Assembly: GCA_035254305.1 (NCBI GenBank)
Contig: DATFAS010000176.1
Span: 1-39,959, forward strand
Length of the DNA: 39,959 nt
DNA from: DATFAS01 sp035254305
Lineage (GTDB): Bacteria > Bacillota > Bacilli > Aneurinibacillales > RAOX-1
Reading direction: 5' to 3'
Shown here: positions 33,211 through 39,959 of the stretch, piece after piece
Numbering within the stretch: the stretch's first letter is position 1
Layout: each line of letters begins with the position of its first letter
Notes under the pieces: model-generated
Database searches by the model: none
Told to the model about the DNA's origin: nothing
The model's input: only the letters and a program-made list of their open reading frames with translations
Position numbers and translations under genes: made by a program

Positions 33211-34500
33211 ATGAATCCGACCATTAGTCAATTAGGAAAGTTTGTTGGTCAAGAAGTGACAATCGGAGTATGGCTTTATAATAGGAGGTCTAGTGGAAAA
33301 ATCCAATTTCTCCAACTACGAGATGGAACCGGGTTTATTCAAGGAGTATTAGTTAAGGCCGAGGCAAGAGAGGCAGTATGGGAAGCAGCAACAACCTTGA
33401 CTCAGGAGAGCTCGCTATATGTTACCGGATTGGTGAGGGAAGAGGAACGGGCACCAAGTGGATATGAATTAACAGTGACTGGGATTCAAATCATCCAAAT
33501 TGCTGAAGAATATCCGATTTCACTTAAGGAACACGGTACAGAGTTCCTCATGGACCACCGCCATTTATGGATTCGAACCCCTAGACAACGGGCTATTTTA
33601 GCTATTCGTTCGGAAGTGATTCATTCCATGTATGAGTTCTTCCATCAGAATGGTTTCTTGAAGGTGGATGCTCCAATTTTAACACCCACTTCTGCTGAGG
33701 GAACCACCTCATTATTCCATACGAAATATTTTGATGAGGATGCTTATCTTTCCCAAAGCGGGCAGCTGTATGCAGAAGCAGGGGCGATGGCATTAGGGCG
33801 TATTTTCACCTTTGGGCCAACCTTCCGTGCGGAAAAATCCAAAACTCGCCGCCATCTTATTGAATTTTGGATGATAGAACCAGAAATGGCCTTCTGTGAT
33901 CACGAAGAGAATTTGAGAGTTCAAGAAAATTTTGTTTCCCATGTTGTGCAATCTGTATTGAATAATTGTCAAGCAGAGTTAAAAACCTTACAGAGAGATA
34001 CGAGTAAACTAGAGCAGATAAAGGCACCCTTCCCTCGGATTACCTATGATGAAGCCATTAAGATGCTTCAAGAGAAGGGGCATGAAATTAAGTGGGGAGA
34101 AGATTTTGGGGCTCCACATGAAACAGAAATTGCTAGTCATTATGATAAGCCTGTATTTATTACGCATTATCCAACGGAAATTAAAGCTTTTTACATGAAG
34201 CCAGATCCTAATCGTCCAGATGTTGTGTTATGTGCTGATTTAATTGCTCCAGAAGGCTATGGAGAGATTATTGGTGGAAGCCAACGAATTGACGATCTTA
34301 AATTGATGGAACAGCGTTATCAGGAACATCATTTAGATGAAAATGCCTATAGATGGTATCTTGATTTACGCCGCTATGGATCTGTTCCACATAGTGGGTT
34401 TGGTCTTGGACTTGAGAGAACAGTGGGCTGGATTTGTGGAACAGAGCATGTAAGGGAAACGATTCCATTCCCACGCTTATTAAACCGTTTATATCCTTAA
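33211..34500 (+). CDS. asnS: Asparaginyl-tRNA synthetase
   Basis: AsnRS charges tRNA-Asn. The 429-residue class IIb enzyme (B. subtilis 430) has an N-terminal OB-fold anticodon-binding domain ('VTIGVWLYNRRSSGKIQFLQ'), motif 1 around 'FFHQNGFLKVDAPILTPTSAEG', motif 2 'FRAEKSKTRRHLIEFWMIEPE' (start) and motif 3 'GFGLGLERTVGWICG'. The asparagine-type rather than aspartate-type active site is supported by 'EGTTSLF' and the family context before dnaD. ATG 33211 is preceded by CGGAGGGA; 26 upstream in-frame codons lack a ribosome binding site. Confidence 0.96.
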   Translation: MNPTISQLGKFVGQEVTIGVWLYNRRSSGKIQFLQLRDGTGFIQGVLVKAEAREAVWEAATTLTQESSLYVTGLVREEERAPSGYELTVTGIQIIQIAEEYPISLKEHGTEFLMDHRHLWIRTPRQRAILAIRSEVIHSMYEFFHQNGFLKVDAPILTPTSAEGTTSLFHTKYFDEDAYLSQSGQLYAEAGAMALGRIFTFGPTFRAEKSKTRRHLIEFWMIEPEMAFCDHEENLRVQENFVSHVVQSVLNNCQAELKTLQRDTSKLEQIKAPFPRITYDEAIKMLQEKGHEIKWGEDFGAPHETEIASHYDKPVFITHYPTEIKAFYMKPDPNRPDVVLCADLIAPEGYGEIIGGSQRIDDLKLMEQRYQEHHLDENAYRWYLDLRRYGSVPHSGFGLGLERTVGWICGTEHVRETIPFPRLLNRLYP

Positions 34501-34506
34501 ATATCT

Positions 34507-34557
34507 GAAGACTATTGCTCAGAGCATGCTAGTACAGGTGAGTAATAGTCTTCTTTT
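34507..34557 (+). terminator. Terminator after asnS
   Basis: GAAGACTATTGCTC (34507-34520) pairs with GAGTAATAGTCTTC (34540-34553), 14 pairs including one G-U, then four T. Confidence 0.88.
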
Positions 34558-34668
34558 GGCTGATTGGAAAGTACAAGTTTGTAGTTAGCCCAAGTTTTAC
34601 CTTGGAAATAGGTCAAGCCTAACAATTCACCTCATTCAATAGTATAATAGGGGCGAGGTGTTTATGAG

Positions 34669-35376
34669 ATGGAGCAACTTTTTTTTCAATTATTAAAGAA
34701 TAGTACCCTTTCACTACCTATTTATTTGTTAAGAAATTATAAGCAAATCGGAATAACCGATGAAGAAATGATGTTAATCATACATATTATGGACTTTAAG
34801 CAGGACGGGAAGGACTTTCCAACCATACACGAATTAAAAGAACGGATGTCAGTGGATGAACAGAAAGTCATTGTATTGCTGCAAAGACTTGTGAAGAATA
34901 ATCTTCTTGCCATAGAAGATATTAAGGATCAACAAACTGGAATCCGTTCTGAGGAAATCCAATTTGATCCCTTATTTAAGAGAATAGCTCAGTTCTTAGT
35001 CCATCAACAATCTATTCAAAATGAAGAACAGGATACGAAATTAGCGAAAGAAAAGAAAGAAAATTTATTTACCATCTTTGAGAAGGAATTTGGACGTCCT
35101 CTTTCTCCGATTGAATGTGAAACCTTAACGATGTGGCAGGATAATGACCATTATTCAGATGAGCTGATTGTTGCAGCTCTTCGTGAAGCAGTAATTTCAG
35201 GGAAGCTCTATTTTCGTTATATTGATAGGATTCTGTTTGAGTGGCAGCGTAATAATATCCGCACACCGAAGCAGGCACGAGATTTTAGTTTAAAGTTTCG
35301 TAAACCAACTCAAGTACAAGCACAGAGAAAAGTAGAACCATTCCCCTTCTATAATTGGTTAGAAAATGAGAGTTAA
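34669..35376 (+). CDS. dnaD: Replication initiation/restart protein DnaD
   Basis: DnaD works with DnaB and DnaI to load the replicative helicase at oriC and at stalled forks in Firmicutes. The 235-residue protein has an N-terminal winged-helix oligomerisation domain (about 1-110, 'IHIMDFKQDGKDFPTIHELK') and a C-terminal DnaB/DnaD domain (about 130-210) with the DNA-binding signature 'YFRYIDRILFEWQRNNI' (YxxxIxxxW). Length matches B. subtilis DnaD (232). ATG 34669 follows GAGGTG by about nine bases; TATAAT at 34643-34648 may be a promoter. In B. subtilis nth and ponA follow; here they do not. Confidence 0.95.
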   Translation: MEQLFFQLLKNSTLSLPIYLLRNYKQIGITDEEMMLIIHIMDFKQDGKDFPTIHELKERMSVDEQKVIVLLQRLVKNNLLAIEDIKDQQTGIRSEEIQFDPLFKRIAQFLVHQQSIQNEEQDTKLAKEKKENLFTIFEKEFGRPLSPIECETLTMWQDNDHYSDELIVAALREAVISGKLYFRYIDRILFEWQRNNIRTPKQARDFSLKFRKPTQVQAQRKVEPFPFYNWLENES

Positions 35377-35378
35377 TC

Positions 35379-35404
35379 AGAGTGTGCTATGCACTCTTTT
35401 TTTA
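35379..35404 (+). terminator. Terminator after dnaD
   Basis: AGAGTG (35379-35384) pairs with CACTCT (35392-35397), followed by seven T. The -35 to start region of the next gene (35405-35504) shows nothing clear. Confidence 0.85.
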
Positions 35405-35504
35405 ATGGTCTTTTATGGTTCAAGCCCGTTTTCCTTGCAAAAGCTCACCGAATGGTTCTTTGAACATACCGTAGTCGTGAGAGAGTAGATGGGTGATGAA
35501 CGTT

Positions 35505-36599
35505 ATGAGTAAAGCCTTTCTAGGTATATTAATCAATGATTCACTTTGGAAGGGAATCCAGAAAAGAAATATGGGTCATGAAAAGTTAGAGTTTTATCAG
35601 GCTGCAGGCAGGAAGTACCATTTAACTCCCTGTTATTTTCGCCTACAGGATATATCGGTTGCAAGGAGAACTACTACAGCATTTATAAATCAAAATGGAC
35701 GTTGGATCAAAAGGCAGCTTCCTTTACCTCAAGTAATTCATAACCGAGCCATCCTACACACGAAACAGGCTTATCAAAAGATTAAACAGCTTTCTAAGAA
35801 GCATAGGATTTTTAATTTGTGGAATCGATATAGCAAATTTTATATTTCTCATCTCCTAGGACAAAATGAAGCATTCCTTTCTTACTTGCCTACGACAGTT
35901 CTGTTTACACCTCAAGCGATTGAAGAATTTAAGGTCTGTTATCCATCCTTTCTACTTAAACCAGACAAAGGGACAGTAGGGATGGGTATTATTAAACTAG
36001 ATAAGATAAACGATTCATTATGGAAACTTAGATACCGGAAAGGAAAACAGGTAGAGGTTCGGTTGATACATGGAAACCAGCTAGTATCTAAACTTAAACC
36101 ATTGGTTGGAGCTGAAAAATATCTTATTCAACAAACTATTCCGCTAGCCACTTATCAGGGTTCTCCCTTCGACATTCGCGTTTCTGTACAAAAAGGAATG
36201 ACAGGCGATTGGCAGATAACAGGGATGGTTGCAAAGGTTGCAAAGCGTGGCCATTTTCTAAGCAATGTTGCACAAGGGGGTAGAGTGGTTGCCTTAGAAC
36301 AAATTATAAGGTCTTATTCCAACCTTTCAATTGAACAAGTCATCTCAGATCTTTCACGTATAGCTTTAGCCATTACAAGCTATCTAGATATCCGATTACC
36401 ACACGTAGCTGATATTGGTTACGATTTTGGTATTGATCGGCAAGGTCATCCTTATTTCATTGAAATGAATAGTCGAGATCAAAGATATAGCTTCGCTAAG
36501 GCCAATCGGGTTGATCTGTGGAAGAAAACATACGAAAATCCAGTAGGATATGCAAGATATTTACTAGATAGAAAAGAGGGAGAAAAAGGTGGCACCTAG
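35505..36599 (+). CDS. YheC/YheD-type ATP-grasp spore-coat-associated protein (copy 1)
   Basis: A protein of about 364 residues of the YheC/YheD family (ATP-grasp fold), known in Bacillus as endospore-associated proteins of unknown substrate. Family blocks: 'QVIHNRAILHTKQAY', 'LWNRYSKFYISHLLGQN', 'FLLKPDKGTVGMGIIKL' (nucleotide-binding Lys and Gly loop), 'PFDIRVSVQKG', 'ADIGYDFGIDRQGHPYFIEM' and 'NSRDQRYSF' with metal-binding Glu/Asn. ATG 35505 is preferred, with GGGTGAT about eight bases upstream; GTG 35493 is in frame. It overlaps the next gene, a paralogue, by 11 bases. It probably ligates a carboxylate to an amine or sugar during spore-surface assembly (inference). Confidence 0.85.
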   Translation: MSKAFLGILINDSLWKGIQKRNMGHEKLEFYQAAGRKYHLTPCYFRLQDISVARRTTTAFINQNGRWIKRQLPLPQVIHNRAILHTKQAYQKIKQLSKKHRIFNLWNRYSKFYISHLLGQNEAFLSYLPTTVLFTPQAIEEFKVCYPSFLLKPDKGTVGMGIIKLDKINDSLWKLRYRKGKQVEVRLIHGNQLVSKLKPLVGAEKYLIQQTIPLATYQGSPFDIRVSVQKGMTGDWQITGMVAKVAKRGHFLSNVAQGGRVVALEQIIRSYSNLSIEQVISDLSRIALAITSYLDIRLPHVADIGYDFGIDRQGHPYFIEMNSRDQRYSFAKANRVDLWKKTYENPVGYARYLLDRKEGEKGGT

Positions 36600-37665
36600 A
36601 GTGGGGATCTTACTAGATCCTAGAACATTAAGAGGTATCCCAAGTAATCGAACGGCTCATGAAAAAATTACCTATTATAATCGAGCTGGCAGGGTAAATG
36701 GAGTGCTCCCTTTTTATATGTCACTTGATCTGATAAGACCTAAGCAAAACAAGGCCGAAGGATATATTTTCTCGAATGGATACCGTTTTGTTAAACGAAG
36801 CATTCCGAAAGTGATTCATAACCGTTCCATGACCTTTACCAAATTAAGTAGAGAAAAACTTGGTTTTCTAAGGAAAAAGAGTACAGTGTTTAATGGACAG
36901 ACAAGGTATAGCAAATATAGGATTCATCAATTGCTTGATCAGAATGCGGATATTCAATCTCATTTGCCTTATACTGTATTGTTTTCTAAGAAAAATTTAG
37001 AAATGATGATGGGAAGATTTCAGCATCTCTTCATTAAACCAACAAGTGGCAGTCTAGGGATTGGTGTAATTAAGATTGAAAGAAAAGACGCAGGTTGGTT
37101 GATTCATTCTAGGAAGAATAGAACGTTGAAAAGTAGTACCAAAGTATATCCAGCATTAAGGAAGTTAATTGGGAAAGCATCCTATATAATTCAAAAAGCT
37201 ATTCCTCTCGCCAAATATAAAGGAAAACCGTTTGATATACGAGTATCAGTCCAACGAGGAGCCGAAGGCTATTGGCAGGTCACTGGAATGGTTGGTAAGG
37301 TTGCGGCAAAGGGAATGCATGTGACAAATGTGGCTGGTGGTGGGAAGGTAATACGATGCGAGGAGCTCTTCGCCCATGCAGGTTTACCTGTAGAGACAAC
37401 AAAAAAGGCGATAAGCACGCTTGGGGTCCAGATTGCTCTGCACTTGGGCCATAAGCTTAGCCATTTAGCAGATATTGGATTAGACATAGGGGTTGATGGG
37501 TCAGGTTTTCCTTATTTTATTGAAGTGAATGGAAGAGATTTACGATATAGCTTTCGGAATGCCAAGCTGTATGATAACTGGTACAAAACTTATGAAAACC
37601 CAATCCTATACGCTAAGTACCTCTACCACAAGCAGGAGGCCCATAAAAAAGCTTCGATTAATTGA
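36589..37665 (+). CDS. YheC/YheD-type ATP-grasp spore-coat-associated protein (copy 2)
   Basis: A 358-residue paralogue of the preceding gene, colinear over its whole length: 'KVIHNRSMTFTKL', 'GQTRYSKYRIHQLLDQN', 'FIKPTSGSLGIGVIKI', 'PFDIRVSVQRGAEGYWQ', 'LADIGLDIGVDGSGFPYFIE' (start) and 'NGRDLRYSF'. GTG 36589 is the start, with GAGGGAG six bases upstream, inside the end of copy 1, so the pair is translationally coupled and presumably arose by tandem duplication. Catalytic-type Lys, Arg and Glu/Asn residues are kept in both. The stop codon lies within the terminator hairpin that follows. Confidence 0.85.
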   Translation: MAPRVGILLDPRTLRGIPSNRTAHEKITYYNRAGRVNGVLPFYMSLDLIRPKQNKAEGYIFSNGYRFVKRSIPKVIHNRSMTFTKLSREKLGFLRKKSTVFNGQTRYSKYRIHQLLDQNADIQSHLPYTVLFSKKNLEMMMGRFQHLFIKPTSGSLGIGVIKIERKDAGWLIHSRKNRTLKSSTKVYPALRKLIGKASYIIQKAIPLAKYKGKPFDIRVSVQRGAEGYWQVTGMVGKVAAKGMHVTNVAGGGKVIRCEELFAHAGLPVETTKKAISTLGVQIALHLGHKLSHLADIGLDIGVDGSGFPYFIEVNGRDLRYSFRNAKLYDNWYKTYENPILYAKYLYHKQEAHKKASIN

Positions 37666-37676
37666 AGCTTTTTTAT
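37644..37676 (+). terminator. Terminator overlapping the end of YheCD copy 2
   Basis: ATAAAAAAGCTTC (37644-37656) pairs with GAAGCTTTTTTAT (37664-37676), 13 pairs with a seven-base loop; the stop codon TGA at 37663-37665 lies in it. It can work in both directions. Confidence 0.85.
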
Positions 37677-37774
37677 TTTAGGTTCTAAATATAGTTAGCT
37701 GCCGTTACGTGATATTTATCCACAACATACCCTATACAAACATTGTATTGGTGAAGAGGGTGCTCTCGGTTTTG

Positions 37775-39061
37775 ATGAAAATTGCCATTGTTAGTCCTGG
37801 AAGCTTTTCCGTCCCTCCAGTCATTGGAAGCTCTGTAGAACATGATATACAAATGGTTGCGAAGCAATTGGCGAGGGATCATCATGTGATCGTCTACACG
37901 AAGAAATGTTTAGAATATAAAAGATCCACCAAAGAAGGAAAACTGTATTACAAAAGATTTATGTTTAATCATTATGACCAGTACGTCGAAATGGTGGGTA
38001 AACATCTGAAAAAAATGAATCCAGATATTGTGATGGTAGAAAATCGACCGAGTTATATTTGTCGGTTAAAATCATTTATTCCCCGTGTAGCTATCGTTTT
38101 AAATATGCACTCTACAGTGTTTTCTTCTCCACCAACGATCACGAAAGAAGAGATGGTGGAAGTATCCAAGGAAGTGGATGCACTGATTACAAATAGTGAA
38201 TATTTAAGAAAATATTTCGTAGAAAAATATCCTTTTTTTAATATGAAAACTTTTGCAGTCCATCTAGGAATTAATCCAGATCCGTTCCAAAAGGCACGCA
38301 AAAAGGAAGCCGCTGTAGCAAGGATTAAAAGAGAGTTAAGAATTACAGAAAGAGACCAAGTCCTCTTATTTGTTGGGCGCCTTCTGAAAGAAAAAGGCCT
38401 CCATCTCCTTCTTGATGTTCTACCTAAGCTTACAGAAGAATTCCCAAGACTAAAGCTAATTATAACTGGAAGTCCTGTATATGGTAGAAACATTCATACT
38501 CCATATGTTAAATTTCTAAAACAAAAGACGAACTGGCTAAAGAATCAGGTGCTTTTCACTAATTTTATTAAGCCTCAACATATCCCCTATATCTATCAAT
38601 TAGCAGACATTGTAGTGATTCCTTCCTTATGGGAAGAGCCATTCGGTAGGGTAAACTTAGAAGCCATGGCTTCTACAAAGCCTATCGTTGCCTCAGACCG
38701 TGGCGGTATACCGGAATTAGTCAAGCATGAGCAGAATGGATGTATATTCTCTATTGAAAATTATCGTCAGGAATTATATCGATCGATTCGACTCTTACTC
38801 CAATCGAAAGAATTAAGAGAAAAATTCGGAAAGCAAGGTTATAAAATGGTTAAGGATTTCTCCTGGGCTAGTACTGCACAGGGATATTATCAGGTTTTTC
38901 AAGGTTTATTGACAGAAACAGAGAGGGTACCGGAAGAACCTCACCAAACTTCAGGAGGTGATGGATTAAATGAAGGGGTTAATCCTGTGTGCGGGGAAGG
39001 GAACGCGACTCCAGCCGTATTCCTTCTCTCAACCAAAGACAATGCTACCAGTAGCCAATAA
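37775..39061 (+). CDS. CotSA-like glycosyltransferase family 4 protein
   Basis: A 428-residue GT-B fold glycosyltransferase. The N-terminal domain starts 'MKIAIVSPGSFSVPPVIG' with an acceptor-side 'GSSVEHDIQMVA'; the C-terminal domain has 'LLFVGRLLKEKGLHLLLD' and the retaining-GT4 motif 'EEPFGRVNLEAMAS', and 'SDRGGIPELV'. It resembles B. subtilis CotSA and YtcC-type spore-coat transferases (about 380-410 residues). I start at ATG 37775 (TTG 37772 possible) where the fold begins; the frame is open to 37709. The last 31 codons overlap the next gene by 92 bases in a different frame, and their translation ('EGVNPVCGEGNATPAVF') looks unconserved. Neighbours suggest spore-surface polysaccharide synthesis. 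Confidence 0.88.
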   Translation: MKIAIVSPGSFSVPPVIGSSVEHDIQMVAKQLARDHHVIVYTKKCLEYKRSTKEGKLYYKRFMFNHYDQYVEMVGKHLKKMNPDIVMVENRPSYICRLKSFIPRVAIVLNMHSTVFSSPPTITKEEMVEVSKEVDALITNSEYLRKYFVEKYPFFNMKTFAVHLGINPDPFQKARKKEAAVARIKRELRITERDQVLLFVGRLLKEKGLHLLLDVLPKLTEEFPRLKLIITGSPVYGRNIHTPYVKFLKQKTNWLKNQVLFTNFIKPQHIPYIYQLADIVVIPSLWEEPFGRVNLEAMASTKPIVASDRGGIPELVKHEQNGCIFSIENYRQELYRSIRLLLQSKELREKFGKQGYKMVKDFSWASTAQGYYQVFQGLLTETERVPEEPHQTSGGDGLNEGVNPVCGEGNATPAVFLLSTKDNATSSQ

Positions 39062-39959
39062 GCCGGTATTGGAATATTGCATTGAAAATTTGCTTCGCCA
39101 AGGAATAGAAGAGATAGGCATTGTCATAAATCCAGGCCAAGAGGTGATTCGTCAGAAGATTGGTAATGGTGAGAGGTTTAAAGCTCGAATCCAATATATC
39201 ATTCAAAGGGAACAGAAAGGGATTTCACATGCCATTAAACAAGCACAAGAATTTATTGGTAATCATCCATTTGTTTTATTGTTAGGCGATAATTTGATTG
39301 CTGAGGATTTAAAAACTCTCATTTCCTCTTATCGGAAGGATCAAAGTGAAGGTGCGATCATGCTAGCACCGGTTGAAAAACCACAAGATTTCGGGGTGGC
39401 AGAAATAAAAGGGAATGAGATTGTTTCCCTGCAGGAAAAGCCAATGCAGCCAAAAAGCAATTTAGCAGTTATAGGTGCCTATCTTTTTGAATCTATTATT
39501 TTCAAAGCAATTCATGAAATATCACCATCCCCACGGGGGGAATATGAAATCACTGATGCGATCCAGTGGCTGATGAATCAAGGATATAAAATTTCCTATA
39601 CAATCACTCATGATCTGTATTCAGATATTGGTACTGTTCCGCGCTGGATGGATGCAAATCAGTGGATGATGAAAAAGCATGTTGGTGAACAGGTTATTCT
39701 TGGAAGGGAAACAGTAGTTGAAAATTGTATTTTCCAAGGTCCTGTTATGATTGGAGAAAATTGCATCCTCAAGAATGCAGAAATTGGTCCTTTTGTTGCC
39801 GTTGAAAATGACTGTACGATTGAAAATGGAAAGATCGATATGAGCATTCTATTAGAGAAATCAACAATAAGTCAGTTTCATTCGATCTCAAATAGCATCA
39901 TTGGCCGGGAAGCGTATTTAAAGGGCTGGCATGGTCCTGTTTTCAACCATCTAAAACTT
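38970..39959 (+). CDS. Sugar-1-phosphate nucleotidyltransferase (partial, runs off the window)
   Basis: At least 330 codons, open at the right edge. ATG 38970 has AGGAGGTGA eight bases upstream. The N-terminal domain is the NTP-transferase fold: 'MKGLILCAGKGTRLQPYS' with the G-x-G-T-R-L loop, 'QPKTMLPVANKPVLEY', 'LLLGDNLI' (metal Asp), 'VEKPQDFGVAEI' and 'SLQEKP'. From about residue 245, isoleucine-spaced hexapeptides ('VILGRETVVENCIFQGPVMI' in part) begin a left-handed beta helix, as in long RmlA-like or GlmU-like enzymes. It would make an activated sugar, probably dTDP- or UDP-glucose type, for the glycosyltransferase upstream, whose gene it overlaps by 92 bases. Confidence 0.9.
   Translation, partial: MKGLILCAGKGTRLQPYSFSQPKTMLPVANKPVLEYCIENLLRQGIEEIGIVINPGQEVIRQKIGNGERFKARIQYIIQREQKGISHAIKQAQEFIGNHPFVLLLGDNLIAEDLKTLISSYRKDQSEGAIMLAPVEKPQDFGVAEIKGNEIVSLQEKPMQPKSNLAVIGAYLFESIIFKAIHEISPSPRGEYEITDAIQWLMNQGYKISYTITHDLYSDIGTVPRWMDANQWMMKKHVGEQVILGRETVVENCIFQGPVMIGENCILKNAEIGPFVAVENDCTIENGKIDMSILLEKSTISQFHSISNSIIGREAYLKGWHGPVFNHLKL

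Noticed and set aside
38053..38493. 146-codon open frame antisense to the glycosyltransferase
   Set aside because: It is a shadow of the GT4 reading frame with no translation signal.
1..39959. CRISPR arrays, tRNA/rRNA genes, transposases, phage or plasmid functions
   Set aside because: I looked for repeated spacers, cloverleaf-type sequences and transposase or integrase motifs and saw none.

Overview
This window is chromosomal DNA from an endospore-forming member of the Bacillales. The evidence is synteny: the run ypiA, ypiB, ypiF, qcrABC, ypjA, ypjB, ypjC, ypjD, dapB, mgsA, bshB1, bshA, cca, birA, panBCD, dinG, ypmB, aspB, asnS, dnaD follows the Bacillus subtilis ypiA-dnaD region almost gene for gene, and several products (QcrA, QcrB, YpiB, YpjD, PanD) are close to the B. 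subtilis sequences as I recall them. Differences from B. subtilis (sigma factor pair upstream, extra genes beside dinG and aspB, no nth or ponA after dnaD) point to another Bacillales genus, perhaps of the Brevibacillus/Ammoniphilus type, but I cannot name it. I saw no rRNA, tRNA, CRISPR array, insertion sequence or phage gene. No gene-free stretch exceeds about 300 bases; the longest are 572-865, 5648-5927 and 16410-16676, and each carries regulatory signals described below.

Layout. (1) 1-2124: the 3' end of a hydantoinase-like amidohydrolase, probably decayed, then an ECF sigma factor and its zinc-finger membrane anti-sigma factor behind a probable self-regulated promoter. (2) 2217-5647: the TPR protein YpiA, an uncharacterised 375-residue protein, YpiB and YpiF. 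(3) 5818-8001: the menaquinol:cytochrome c reductase operon qcrABC with a clear SigA promoter and a terminator. (4) 8071-10939: ypjA, ypjB, ypjC (reverse strand) and ypjD. (5) 11029-16409: dapB (lysine/dipicolinate), mgsA (methylglyoxal), bshB1 and bshA (bacillithiol), cca (tRNA CCA end) and birA (biotin ligase/repressor). (6) 16416-18774: a structured leader resembling the pan RNA motif followed by two terminator hairpins, then panBCD for pantothenate. (7) 18912-28463: a PAP2-like membrane protein, a second TPR protein, the exonuclease-helicase DinG, a secreted metallo-beta-lactamase-fold protein with a degraded active site, Ku, a stand-alone LigD polymerase domain, and the MTA/SAH deaminase MtaD. 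(8) 28580-31474: a 59-residue reverse-strand gene, ypmB, and a two-gene unit of a membrane-anchored extracytoplasmic protein and a short FtsH-like protease lacking its own external domain. (9) 31668-35376: aspB, a 46-residue basic protein, asnS and dnaD. (10) 35505-39959: two tandem YheC/YheD-type ATP-grasp spore proteins, a CotSA-like glycosyltransferase and the start of a sugar nucleotidyltransferase gene running off the edge, which looks like the beginning of a spore-surface polysaccharide cluster.

The points I find most worth checking are the split FtsH-like pair, the ku/polymerase pair without a ligase next to an iron-sulfur-type DinG, the panB leader, the ComEC-like protein that has lost its metal ligands, and several very small genes with excellent ribosome binding sites.
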